A stretch of 23,158 nt of DNA from Chitinophagaceae bacterium UBA1946 (GTDB lineage Bacteria; Bacteroidota; Bacteroidia; Chitinophagales; Chitinophagaceae): NCBI GenBank assembly GCA_002336815.1, contig DDEU01000075.1:1-23158 (forward strand), read 5' to 3'. Shown here piece by piece: positions 1 through 7,429 of the stretch. Numbering within the stretch: the stretch's first letter is position 1; the number at the start of each line of letters is the position of its first letter. A program made the translations under genes and the position numbers. Under the pieces are notes generated by a model. That model had not been told where the DNA came from, did no database searches, and saw nothing but the letters and a program-made list of their open reading frames with translations.

Positions 1-1
1 T

Positions 2-157
2 GGCAATAACCAGGTATGGGATGCCCTGAATGTATTTGTAACAGATGGTGCCTGCATGACCTCTTCCGCATGTCAGAATCCTTCATTAACTTACATGGCA
101 TTAACGGCAAGAGCGGTTGATTTTGCGGTGAGTGAATTGAAGAAAGGGAACTTATAA
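2..157 (+). CDS. GMC-family oxidoreductase, C-terminal end only (partial)
   Basis: An open frame runs from the left edge to a TAA at 155-157 and gives about 51 residues. It contains TDGACMTSSACQNPSLTYMA followed by LTARAVDFA, which matches the closing segment of the GMC oxidoreductase C-terminal domain (DG, then a conserved NPSLT and a short final helix). Members of this family oxidise sugars or alcohols using FAD. The next gene downstream encodes the small subunit that usually partners Bacteroidota GMC dehydrogenases, which supports the call. The FAD-binding half and the substrate are not visible, so it could be a gluconate-, glucose- or glycoside-dehydrogenase type. Basis: C-terminal motif seen directly; family known; substrate not determined. 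Confidence 0.75.
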   Translation, partial: GNNQVWDALNVFVTDGACMTSSACQNPSLTYMALTARAVDFAVSELKKGNL

Positions 158-173
158 TTGTTATGTTGAATGT

Positions 174-241
174 TAAATGATGAATTTTGAATTAACCTTA
201 TCGGGCAGATTTCTCATTTAGCATTCAAAATTCAACATTTA
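174..241. repeat. 19-bp inverted repeat between GMC gene and subunit 3 gene
   Basis: The left arm 174-192 (taaatgatgaattttgaat) and right arm 223-241 (attcaaaattcaacattta) are reverse complements at 18 of 19 positions, separated by 30 bases. The element is very AT-rich and ends 13 bases before the GTG start of the next gene. It could be a dispersed palindromic repeat or a transcript-processing hairpin. There is no strong G+C stem followed by a T-run, so a classical terminator is less likely. Confidence 0.6.
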
Positions 242-254
242 AAATAATAAAAAA

Positions 255-818
255 GTGGAAAGAAGAGAACTCATAAAAACAATTGCTGTTTTAACAGGCG
301 CTGCTTTCGTAGGTGGAGGCATACTGAGCGGTTGCAAAACAGAACTGCAGTTAGGCGGCGCTGTATTCAGCAAAGATGATATCCTGTTCCTGGATGAAGT
401 GGCGGAAACCATCATTCCTGCAACCAGTACGCCCGGGGCCAAAGCAGCCAAAGTGGGAGCGTTGATGAAGGTAATGGTAAATGATACTTATTCAGAAAAA
501 GACCAGGTTGTATTTCACAAAGGTATTGTTGCGCTGGACGAAGCCAGTAAAAAAGCCAACGGCAGATCATTTATGGATGCCAGTCCTGCTCAGCGCACTA
601 CTTTATTAACTGCACTGGATGCAGAAGCGAAAGCTTATCAAAAAACAAAGAAAGAGGATGAGCCGGCGCATTATTTTACCATGATGAAACAATTAACATT
701 GCTTGGTTATTTCACTTCCAAAGAGGGTGCTACACAAGCACTGCGTTACCTGCCGGTTCCCGGAAAATATATTGGAGACTATCCTTACAAAAAAGGAGAC
801 AAGGCCTGGGCTTACTAA
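255..818 (+). CDS. Gluconate 2-dehydrogenase subunit 3-like lipoprotein
   Basis: This 187-residue protein has an N-terminal ERRELIK twin-arginine-like start, a hydrophobic stretch and a lipobox (ILSGC, Cys27), so it is probably exported and lipid-anchored. The mature part resembles the gluconate 2-dehydrogenase subunit 3 family: LDEVAETIIPAT near residues 47-58, a helical middle, then a C-terminal PGKYIGDYPY segment near 169-178. Such proteins accompany a flavin-containing GMC large subunit and are thought to help its assembly or electron transfer. The partner is the gene ending at 157. The start is taken as GTG because the twin-arginine-like n-region begins there; an in-frame ATG is not available nearby. 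Which sugar is oxidised cannot be read from this subunit. Confidence 0.8.
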   Translation: MERRELIKTIAVLTGAAFVGGGILSGCKTELQLGGAVFSKDDILFLDEVAETIIPATSTPGAKAAKVGALMKVMVNDTYSEKDQVVFHKGIVALDEASKKANGRSFMDASPAQRTTLLTALDAEAKAYQKTKKEDEPAHYFTMMKQLTLLGYFTSKEGATQALRYLPVPGKYIGDYPYKKGDKAWAY

Positions 819-1149
819 TCCGGCAGGCATACATGGAAAATATCAGTCACAGGCATATTTGATACAAAGACACCAGCGTCAGTTAGGTGTAGAAAGAGAT
901 AAAATAGTACTACAGAACAAAGCCCCGGCCAGCTTATTTTTACCCAACGATAAATGTGTTGCACCGCACCGGTCCCTCACCCGCAAAATGTTGATGGATG
1001 GTGTTTAGCAGCATGACTGTGTTTGTGGATCACATGAAATAACACTGGTAATTTTTAGATCATTACTTTTCTCATGCTTTACGTACACAGCCATTTCTGT
1101 TCGGGGAGATGGCTTTTTTGTACAGGGCAGTTTAAAATAGCATGCGACA
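819..1149. other. 331-base gap between the oxidoreductase genes and the mannan gene run
   Basis: No convincing gene is present; the small open frames here have no recognisable motif and overlap neighbouring genes. The gap holds a possible hairpin terminator at 1089-1119. A weak promoter-like pair lies further left: TTTG at 1022-1025 and TAATTTTT at 1049-1056, with a spacer longer than usual. This gap probably separates two transcription units. Confidence 0.5.
1089..1119 (+). terminator. Candidate intrinsic terminator
   Basis: AGCCAT at 1089-1094 pairs with ATGGCT at 1109-1114. The stem extends inward by four further pairs, two of them G-T, around a GTTCGG loop, and T residues continue at 1115-1119. 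It would end transcription from the oxidoreductase side. It lies only 31 bases before the esterase start at 1150, so attenuation of a leader is another possibility. Confidence 0.5.
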
Positions 1150-2235
1150 ATGAAAACAGCAGCCTTCTTTTTTTTGACAATGCTTCTTATAACAGGTCCT
1201 GCGCCGCTACGGGCAAAAACACCGTTTTCAAACAATGAACTCCGGCTTTTTACTGCCGACAATCCTTTGTACCAATATGTAGGCAGGATCGATTTTTCAA
1301 ATAAAAAATTACCCCGTTACTGGAGTCCCGGCGTGTACATCACTGCCAAATTCAAAGGCAGTGAATGTGACTTGCTGGTAAACGACCAGGAGCTCTGGGG
1401 TAAAAATCACAATTATATCGAGATCAGGATCGACGATCAGCAACCGTTTAAAATTCAGACCACGCAAAAGGAAAATGTGATCAGGATAGCGGCTGGTTTA
1501 AGTGCCGGTGAACATGTTGTGGTGATCTGTAAAAACACCGAATCGAATATTGGGTACCTCGAATTTGTGGGATTGCGTTGTGAAAAACTGTTGCCGCTAC
1601 CGCCGAAGCCTGTACGAAAAATTGAGTGTTTCGGCAATTCCATTACCTGCGGCACGGGGGCCGATCAAACGGATATTCCCTGCGGAAAAGGTGTTTGGCA
1701 GGACCAGCACAATGCGTACCTGAGCTATGGGCCACTGGTAGCCAGGAGCCTGCATGCCCAATGGGTGCTCAGCGCTGTATCCGGCATAGGGTTAATGCAC
1801 AGTTGCTGTAACCTCGATGTTGTAATGCCGCAGGTATATGATAAAATAGAAATGCGGGGTGATTCTATTCCCTGGAATTTCAATAATTACCGGCCGGATG
1901 TTGTTACGGTTTGTCTTGGCCAGAATGACGGTGTCCAGGATTCAACTGTTTTCTGCAACACTTACATCCATTTTATAAAAGCACTGCGGGGGCATTATCC
2001 CCGTGCACAGATCATCCTGCTCACCAGTCCAATGGGCGATGCAACGCTTACTGCAGTGCTGAAACGGTATTTGACCGGCATCAAAAATGAAGTAAGAAAA
2101 AAAGATAAAAAAGTGGATGCCTATTTTTATTCGAAACAATATGCTCATGGTTGCGATTATCATCCTGACCTACAAGAGCACCGGCAGATAGCGTTTGAGT
2201 TGGGAACATTTATTAAAAAGAAAATGAAATGGTAG
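1150..2235 (+). CDS. Secreted CE2-like acetyl esterase (jelly-roll plus SGNH domain)
   Basis: The 361-residue protein begins with a signal peptide (MKTAAFFFLTMLLITG, likely cleaved near Ala22). Residues about 30-150 fit the N-terminal beta-sandwich of carbohydrate esterase family 2, and 157-360 form an SGNH hydrolase domain. Catalytic blocks are visible: GNSIT with Ser164, GQND with Asn259, and CDYHP with Asp336 and His338. CE2 enzymes remove O-acetyl groups from plant polysaccharides, including acetylated glucomannan and xylan. The adjacent mannanases favour acetyl-mannan as substrate here. Its stop lies 8 bases before the preferred start of the GH26 gene, so the two are probably cotranscribed. 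The alternative is a generic SGNH esterase, but the two-domain layout and length suit CE2. Confidence 0.82.
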   Translation: MKTAAFFFLTMLLITGPAPLRAKTPFSNNELRLFTADNPLYQYVGRIDFSNKKLPRYWSPGVYITAKFKGSECDLLVNDQELWGKNHNYIEIRIDDQQPFKIQTTQKENVIRIAAGLSAGEHVVVICKNTESNIGYLEFVGLRCEKLLPLPPKPVRKIECFGNSITCGTGADQTDIPCGKGVWQDQHNAYLSYGPLVARSLHAQWVLSAVSGIGLMHSCCNLDVVMPQVYDKIEMRGDSIPWNFNNYRPDVVTVCLGQNDGVQDSTVFCNTYIHFIKALRGHYPRAQIILLTSPMGDATLTAVLKRYLTGIKNEVRKKDKKVDAYFYSKQYAHGCDYHPDLQEHRQIAFELGTFIKKKMKW

Positions 2236-2243
2236 CTACGTAT

Positions 2244-3392
2244 ATGAAAAAACAATACCGCGGCCTGGCTGCTACTTGCATGCTGCTCCTGCACTTTACG
2301 GTGGCTTATCCTCAGCAACCGGTAAAACTGGTTGATGAAAAAGCAACAGCAGAAACAAGGGCCTTGTGTTACCACCTGCAGCAACTTTCTCAGGAGCATA
2401 TTTTGTTCGGGCACCAGCATGCAACAGAGTATGGACATGGATGGAATGGTGATACGGGCAGGAGTGATGTAAAATCAGTAACCGGTTCTCATCCGGCGGT
2501 GATCGGTGTTGATTTTAGTGGATTGTCTGGCAGGCCGGCTGATGAGATCGAAAAGAATAAGCTCTCATTAAAACAACAGATTGAAGCAACTTACAATCGT
2601 GGTGCTGTTACCACTGTTTCCTGGCATTTCAACAATCCCATTTTTGGCGATGGCTTTTACTGGAAAGATTCGGTTTCCGGGTTAACAGTACAACAGTTGA
2701 TACCTGGAGGAACTCATAACGAACAGTATAAAGAGATACTTAAAAATATTGCTGCAGTGGCAAATTCAGTTAAGGGAAAAAAAGGCGAAGCGGTGCCGCT
2801 GATCTTTCGGCCTTTTCATGAATTTGATGGCGATTGGTTCTGGTGGGGCAAAAGTCACTGCACGGTGGCAGAATTTAAATCGCTCTGGAAATTCACCGTA
2901 AGTTATTTGAGAGACAGCCTGGGTGTACACAATTTTATTTATGCCTTTTCGCCAGATAACAGGTTTGATACGGAAGCAGTTTACCTGGAACGTTATCCCG
3001 GTGATGAATGGGTAGATATGCTGGGGATTGATGATTATGGAGATTGGGGAAGAGATGGGAAATATGATGTGGCTGAAGGAATAAAGAAACTGCAAATTGT
3101 TTCTGATTACGCCGCCAAAGCCAATAAGCTGGCAGCTTTTACAGAAACAGGATTGGAATCAATACCCAATACAAGCTGGTGGACAGAAACTTTATTAAAA
3201 GGATTGAAACAAGCCCGGGTGAAAATGTGCTATGTGTTGGTATGGCGCAATGACGCCGGCAGTGCCACGCATTTTTATGCGCCCTTCCCCGGCCACAGCA
3301 GTGTGCCTGATTTTCTGAATTTTTATAATGATCCATATACATGGTTTGAGAAAGATCTTCCCGATATGTATGAACAAGGTGGTCGACCTTGA
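2244..3392 (+). CDS. GH26 beta-mannanase (first copy)
   Basis: The protein is 382 residues from the ATG at 2244. An upstream in-frame ATG at 2229 overlaps the esterase stop, but starting at 2244 gives a clean signal peptide (MKKQYRG, hydrophobic core, cleavage near AYPQQ). GH26 hallmarks follow in order: HILFGHQHA near 52-60, TTVSWHFNNP near 123-132, FRPFHEFDGDWFWWG with acid/base Glu193, and AFTETGLE with nucleophile Glu301. These retaining enzymes cleave beta-1,4-mannosidic bonds in mannan, galactomannan or glucomannan; the protein is predicted to be periplasmic or extracellular. A second, diverged GH26 lies at 10515. Oddly, the codons for the last residues (QGGRP) and the stop fall in one arm of a 15-bp perfect inverted repeat, so the tail may have been altered by that element. 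Confidence 0.93.
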   Translation: MKKQYRGLAATCMLLLHFTVAYPQQPVKLVDEKATAETRALCYHLQQLSQEHILFGHQHATEYGHGWNGDTGRSDVKSVTGSHPAVIGVDFSGLSGRPADEIEKNKLSLKQQIEATYNRGAVTTVSWHFNNPIFGDGFYWKDSVSGLTVQQLIPGGTHNEQYKEILKNIAAVANSVKGKKGEAVPLIFRPFHEFDGDWFWWGKSHCTVAEFKSLWKFTVSYLRDSLGVHNFIYAFSPDNRFDTEAVYLERYPGDEWVDMLGIDDYGDWGRDGKYDVAEGIKKLQIVSDYAAKANKLAAFTETGLESIPNTSWWTETLLKGLKQARVKMCYVLVWRNDAGSATHFYAPFPGHSSVPDFLNFYNDPYTWFEKDLPDMYEQGGRP

Positions 3393-3435
3393 GCATGAAT
3401 TTTAAAGAATAATAAACTTTAAGGTCGACCACCTT
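3376..3435. repeat. 15-bp perfect inverted repeat spanning the GH26 stop codon
   Basis: The left arm 3376-3390 (aaggtggtcgacctt) is the exact reverse complement of the right arm 3421-3435 (aaggtcgaccacctt), with a 30-base AT-rich spacer. The left arm encodes the final residues of the GH26 protein and the stop TGA starts immediately after its last bases. The transcript could fold into a strong hairpin between the GH26 and GH5 cistrons. There is only a short T-run, so processing or partial termination, or a dispersed palindromic element, are all possible. Confidence 0.8.
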
Positions 3436-3457
3436 TTAGACAAATAAAAAATAAACA

Positions 3458-4408
3458 ATGAAATTGATTCTAGTTCTCTTCGCAGCATTCGGCATCTCTT
3501 GCAGTAATGCGCAACCAGTAAAGGTTCACGGCCAGCTAAAAGTAGTTGGCACACAGTTAACCGATGAGCACGGCAAGCCGGTGGTGCTGAACGGGATGAG
3601 TTTTGGCTGGAGTTGTTTTCATCCCCGGTTCTATACCGCAGGCGCAGTGAACACCCTGGCGAAAGACTGGAATTGCAACGTCGTAAGGGCGGCATTGGGA
3701 GTGGAACCGGAGAATGGTTACCTGCGGGATTCTGCAAGCTCAATGAAATTAATTACCACTGTTGTTGATGCAGCGATCAAAGAAGGCATCTATGTGATCA
3801 TCGACTGGCATTCTCATAATATCAGGCTCAACGAAGCCCGTGCTTTTTTTAAAACCATGGCTGCTAAATACCACGGCTACCCCAATATCATTTATGAATT
3901 GTTCAATGAGCCGGACGAAGAAAGCTGGCCGGAAGTAAAAGCTTATTCCATTGACCTTATCAGCACCATTCGTGCAATTGATCCCAATAATGTGATATTG
4001 GTTGGATCTCCACGCTGGGACCAGGACGTACAACTGCCGGCTGCTGACCCTATCAAAGGCTATAATAATTTGATGTATACCATGCATTTTTATGCCGGCA
4101 CACATAAGCAGTGGTTACGAGACAGAACGGACGAGGCGATCGCCAAAGGGCTGCCCATTTTCGTTTCTGAATCAGCCGGCATGGACGCCAGCGGTGATGC
4201 AAAGATCGATGATGAGGAATGGGCTAAATACATTGCCTGGATGGAAGCAAAAAAACTAAGCTGGATCACCTGGTCTGTTTCTGATAAAGATGAGACCTGT
4301 TCTGTACTAAAAAAATCTGCTTCCAGTGATGGCGGCTGGACTGATAAAGACCTGAAGGAATCCGGACTGAAAGTAAAAGCTGTATTGCAAAAGAAAGATA
4401 ACCATTGA
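3458..4408 (+). CDS. Secreted GH5 endoglucanase-like enzyme (GH5_2-like)
   Basis: The 316-residue protein has a signal peptide with a possible but weak lipobox at Cys15; ordinary cleavage after SNA is equally plausible. The catalytic barrel shows NGMSFGWS near 45-52, VVRAALGV with Arg77, IDWHSH near 115-120, the acid/base motif LFNEP with Glu151, MHFYAG near 209-214, and the nucleophile region FVSESAG with Glu238. This pattern matches GH5 subfamily 2, which is mostly endo-beta-1,4-glucanases, not the mannanase subfamilies. Within this locus a sensible role is cutting glucose-containing backbone in glucomannan. The nucleophile context VSESAG replaces the commoner TEWG. It sits 65 bases after GH26 and 19 before GH28, suggesting one operon. 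A mannan or mixed-linkage glucan activity cannot be excluded. Confidence 0.87.
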   Translation: MKLILVLFAAFGISCSNAQPVKVHGQLKVVGTQLTDEHGKPVVLNGMSFGWSCFHPRFYTAGAVNTLAKDWNCNVVRAALGVEPENGYLRDSASSMKLITTVVDAAIKEGIYVIIDWHSHNIRLNEARAFFKTMAAKYHGYPNIIYELFNEPDEESWPEVKAYSIDLISTIRAIDPNNVILVGSPRWDQDVQLPAADPIKGYNNLMYTMHFYAGTHKQWLRDRTDEAIAKGLPIFVSESAGMDASGDAKIDDEEWAKYIAWMEAKKLSWITWSVSDKDETCSVLKKSASSDGGWTDKDLKESGLKVKAVLQKKDNH

Positions 4409-4427
4409 TTGAAAAAAAATAGTTGGA

Positions 4428-5978
4428 ATGAAAATATTGAACGCCACGATTGCTTTCTGCCTGCTGAATATCTCATCATTCGCCCAGCAAAAAATATTTG
4501 ACATCAGCAGCTACGGTGCAACAGGCGATGGTAAAACAGTTTCCACAAAGCAGGTACAATTGGCCATTGACGCCTGCAATGCAGCAGGTGGCGGAGAAGT
4601 GCTGATCCCAAGTGGCACATTCGTTATTGGTACGGTACACCTCAAAACCAATGTGCATTTATACCTTGGCGCAGGTGCTGTTTTAAAAGGCAGCGCCAAC
4701 CTGGACGATTATGAAATGTATATTCCCGACAAGCCATTTAATCCTGTACATAAAGGAATGTTGTTCACAGAAGATGCAGAGAATGTAACGATATCAGGTG
4801 AAGGACACATTGACGGTAATGGAGATGTGTTTTTTGATCTAACCGCTGCCAAAAAGATCGATGCGGAAGGCACGAAACTTACCCGGCAGAAAGATAATTT
4901 TCGCCATGTGGATACCGGTATTGGTGATGGCCCGGTTGTTCCTAAAGACAGGCCCTACCAGGTGTTTGTTTTCAGCAATTGCAAGAGGGTAACGGTAAAG
5001 GATATCTTTATCACCAAAGCGCCTTTCTGGTGTATGCACTTCGCCGATTGTGATGCGGTGAAAGTTGATGGCATTCGTTTATGGAACAGCCTGCTGGCGC
5101 CGAATGCAGATGGGATTGATGTAACAAGCTGTACCAATGTGATCATCAGCAATTGCGATATCCGGGCCGGCGACGATGCCATTGCCATCACGGGCTACGA
5201 TCATCATTTTGAAATTCCGGGCTACCGGAAACTGCGGCATGTTTCAGAGAACATCATTGTTACCGGTTGCAACCTGCAATCAGCCTCCAGCGCCATCCGT
5301 ATTGGCTGGCAGGATCAGAACTCCGTCCGCAATATGCAGTTCAGCAATATCAATATCACCAATTCCACAAGGGGCGTTGGCATTTTTGTGAGGGATGAAG
5401 GATCCATAGAAAATATAAATTTTAGCAACCTGTACATTGAAACCAAACTGCGAACCGGCGACTGGTGGGGCAATGGCGAACCCATTCATATTTCTTCAGT
5501 AAGAGGTAAAGAAAATGTAAAAATGGGCAGGATCAAAAATGTTCATTTCAATAATATCATTTGCAAAGGAGAAAATGGAATGCTGTTATATGGTTCTGAA
5601 GAGAGCGTGATACAGGATGTGAGTTTTGATAATGTGAGCTTTGAAATTACCTACAGCAAACTCAGTGATGTGGCCGGTGGCAATATTGATCTGCGTGGCG
5701 CTTTGTACCCGGCCGATCAGCTTTTTCAACGTGATATCCCGGGCTTGCTGATACGGTATGCCAATAATGTCAGCGTCAATCGTTTCAAGTTGACCTGGGC
5801 GGGAACAAGAATGTCGTACTTTACGCATGGTATTGAAGCCAATCATTTCAAAGGGCTTAGCATTGCCAATTTTACCGGCACGGCATCACCCGCTAATAAA
5901 AAAGCAGCCCGCATTTATGTAGACAGTTTAAAAGGATTTACAACTGACGATCGGGCAGGAGTGGTAGTTGGCAAATAA
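4428..5978 (+). CDS. GH28-like (polygalacturonase-family) right-handed beta-helix protein
   Basis: The 516-residue protein starts with a signal peptide (MKILNATIAFCLLN, cleavage near SFAQ). It has the N-terminal pectin-lyase-fold segment DISSYGATGDGKT near 25-37, then repeated beta-helix coils up to about residue 480. GH28 acid motifs are present: NADGID with Asp228 and GDDAI with Asp249 and Asp250. Two other GH28 landmarks look changed. The usual SHG histidine region reads SSAIRIG (287-293), and the usual RIK basic motif is not clear, with FVRD near 320-323 in its place. GH28 enzymes hydrolyse galacturonan or related alpha-linked uronic or rhamnose backbones, which does not fit a pure mannan locus. 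Function could be pectic side activity or a divergent specificity. Spacing of 19 and 23 bases to its neighbours implies cotranscription. Confidence 0.82.
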   Translation: MKILNATIAFCLLNISSFAQQKIFDISSYGATGDGKTVSTKQVQLAIDACNAAGGGEVLIPSGTFVIGTVHLKTNVHLYLGAGAVLKGSANLDDYEMYIPDKPFNPVHKGMLFTEDAENVTISGEGHIDGNGDVFFDLTAAKKIDAEGTKLTRQKDNFRHVDTGIGDGPVVPKDRPYQVFVFSNCKRVTVKDIFITKAPFWCMHFADCDAVKVDGIRLWNSLLAPNADGIDVTSCTNVIISNCDIRAGDDAIAITGYDHHFEIPGYRKLRHVSENIIVTGCNLQSASSAIRIGWQDQNSVRNMQFSNINITNSTRGVGIFVRDEGSIENINFSNLYIETKLRTGDWWGNGEPIHISSVRGKENVKMGRIKNVHFNNIICKGENGMLLYGSEESVIQDVSFDNVSFEITYSKLSDVAGGNIDLRGALYPADQLFQRDIPGLLIRYANNVSVNRFKLTWAGTRMSYFTHGIEANHFKGLSIANFTGTASPANKKAARIYVDSLKGFTTDDRAGVVVGK

Positions 5979-6001
5979 CCTTACACATCATTTAATACAA
6001 A

Positions 6002-7294
6002 ATGAAAATTAAAAATGCGTTTCTTATACTTTGCCTGTATTACGTACAGTTTGCAGAAGCGCAACCCGGGTTTGTAAAAGTAAAAGATCAGCAGTTTATG
6101 CTGAACGGTAAACCTTACTATTATATCGGAACCAATTATTGGTATGGCGGTTTCCTGGCGATGGTTAAAGATGAGGTACATGGCAAGCAACGGTTGTTAA
6201 AGGAATTGGATTTTCTGCATGCCAACGGTGTTGATAATTTGCGTGTGCTCGCCGGCGTTGAAGGTGCCGGTAAAGTGAATGGTGTAAGCAGGGTAGCACC
6301 ATCGCTTCAACCAACGCAGGGTGCGTTTGATACGTCCCTGCTGTACGGCCTTGATTTTTTACTGGCGGAAATGGGTAAACGAAAAATGAAAGCCGTTATT
6401 TACCTGAGCAATAACTGGGAATGGTCCGGCGGTTTTTTACAATACCTCAACTGGAATGGCCTGCTGCCGGATAGTATCATGCGAAGGAAATTATCCTGGG
6501 ATGAGAACAGGGATATTGTTAGCCAGTTCTACCGTTGCGAACCCTGCAAAGCAGCTTACTATCAACAGGTAAAGCTGATCGTTCAAAGAACCAACAGCAT
6601 CACAAAGAAACCATACATCAATGACGCTGCGATCATGGCCTGGGAACTGGCCAATGAACCAAGACCGATGCGGATGGCGGCAGTGCCTGCATGGAAAAAA
6701 TGGATCGATGAAGTCTCGACTTATATTCGTTCCGTTGATAAAAATCATTTGATCACTACCGGCAATGAGGGTTCGCAGGGCAGTGAAAATATAGAGACAT
6801 TCGAAGCAGCACACCAGGCAAAATACATCGACTACCTCGCCATTCATATCTGGCCAAAGAATTGGGGTTGGTTTAAAGATACCTGCATAGCAAAAAATTT
6901 CGATAACCTGCTAAAGAATACGACCGATTACATCAACCGGCATGCAGCAGTTGCCAGGCGTTTGCAAAAGCCGTTGGTGATAGAAGAGTTCGGCTTGCCG
7001 AGAGACCAGCATTCTTTTGATCCGGCATCTGCCACTTCATTGCGAAACAATTATTACCGTTCCATTTTTTCGATCTGGAAACAAAGCCGGTTAACCAACG
7101 GGGTGATTGCGGGATGCAATTTCTGGGGATATTCCGGTATCGGCAAAGCAAACCCCGCCGGTGATTACTGGTGGACGGAAGGAGATGATTACATGACAGA
7201 TCCGCCGCCGGAGGAACAGGGGCTGAACAGTGTATTTGATACGGATAAAATTACCTGGAACATGATCTTGTCATTTACGCAGAAAGGTAAATAG
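6002..7294 (+). CDS. Secreted GH5 beta-mannanase (GH5_7-like)
   Basis: The 430-residue protein has a signal peptide (MKIKNAFLILCLYY, cleavage near AEAQ). The barrel begins with FMLNGKPYYYIGTNYWYG near 32-49, a segment typical of GH5_7 mannanases. The acid/base region is AWELANEPRP with Glu219, followed by HIWPKNWGW near 282-290, and the nucleophile region is VIEEFGLPRD with Glu329. A late GCNFWGYSG motif (371-379) completes the barrel. The family performs retaining endo-cleavage of beta-1,4-mannan. It is a different fold family member from the two GH26 enzymes in this window, so the locus carries three predicted mannanases. It lies 23 bases after GH28. Exo-acting or transglycosylating behaviour cannot be judged from sequence. 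Confidence 0.92.
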   Translation: MKIKNAFLILCLYYVQFAEAQPGFVKVKDQQFMLNGKPYYYIGTNYWYGGFLAMVKDEVHGKQRLLKELDFLHANGVDNLRVLAGVEGAGKVNGVSRVAPSLQPTQGAFDTSLLYGLDFLLAEMGKRKMKAVIYLSNNWEWSGGFLQYLNWNGLLPDSIMRRKLSWDENRDIVSQFYRCEPCKAAYYQQVKLIVQRTNSITKKPYINDAAIMAWELANEPRPMRMAAVPAWKKWIDEVSTYIRSVDKNHLITTGNEGSQGSENIETFEAAHQAKYIDYLAIHIWPKNWGWFKDTCIAKNFDNLLKNTTDYINRHAAVARRLQKPLVIEEFGLPRDQHSFDPASATSLRNNYYRSIFSIWKQSRLTNGVIAGCNFWGYSGIGKANPAGDYWWTEGDDYMTDPPPEEQGLNSVFDTDKITWNMILSFTQKGK

Positions 7295-7429
7295 TATGGC
7301 TGCTCAATAGTGAAATACCGTACAGGAGTGGCCCGTAACGGGTAGGGATAAACGATGTCGCAATCGCTGATAAAAGTATCCTGTGCCGGGCTCGAAAAAT
7401 AATTACGATCGAACATAAATTATCTCATC
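7295..7429. other. 135-base spacer with several short inverted repeats
   Basis: No gene is seen. ACAGGA at 7322-7327 can pair with TCCTGT at 7379-7384. Within that span are a CCCG-TAA-CGGG hairpin and a CGAT-GTCGCA-ATCG hairpin. This is the longest gap inside the first gene run, so it may hold a processing site, a weak internal promoter or a decayed palindromic element. None of these can be decided from the sequence. Confidence 0.35.

Noticed and set aside
703..1008. Open frame of 101 residues overlapping the end of the subunit 3 gene
   Set aside because: It begins inside a well-supported gene in another frame, has no recognisable motif and its composition is not protein-like.
2229..2243. 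Upstream ATG for the first GH26 gene, overlapping the esterase stop
   Set aside because: Starting five codons later gives a normal lysine-rich n-region; the overlap alone is not evidence enough for the earlier start.
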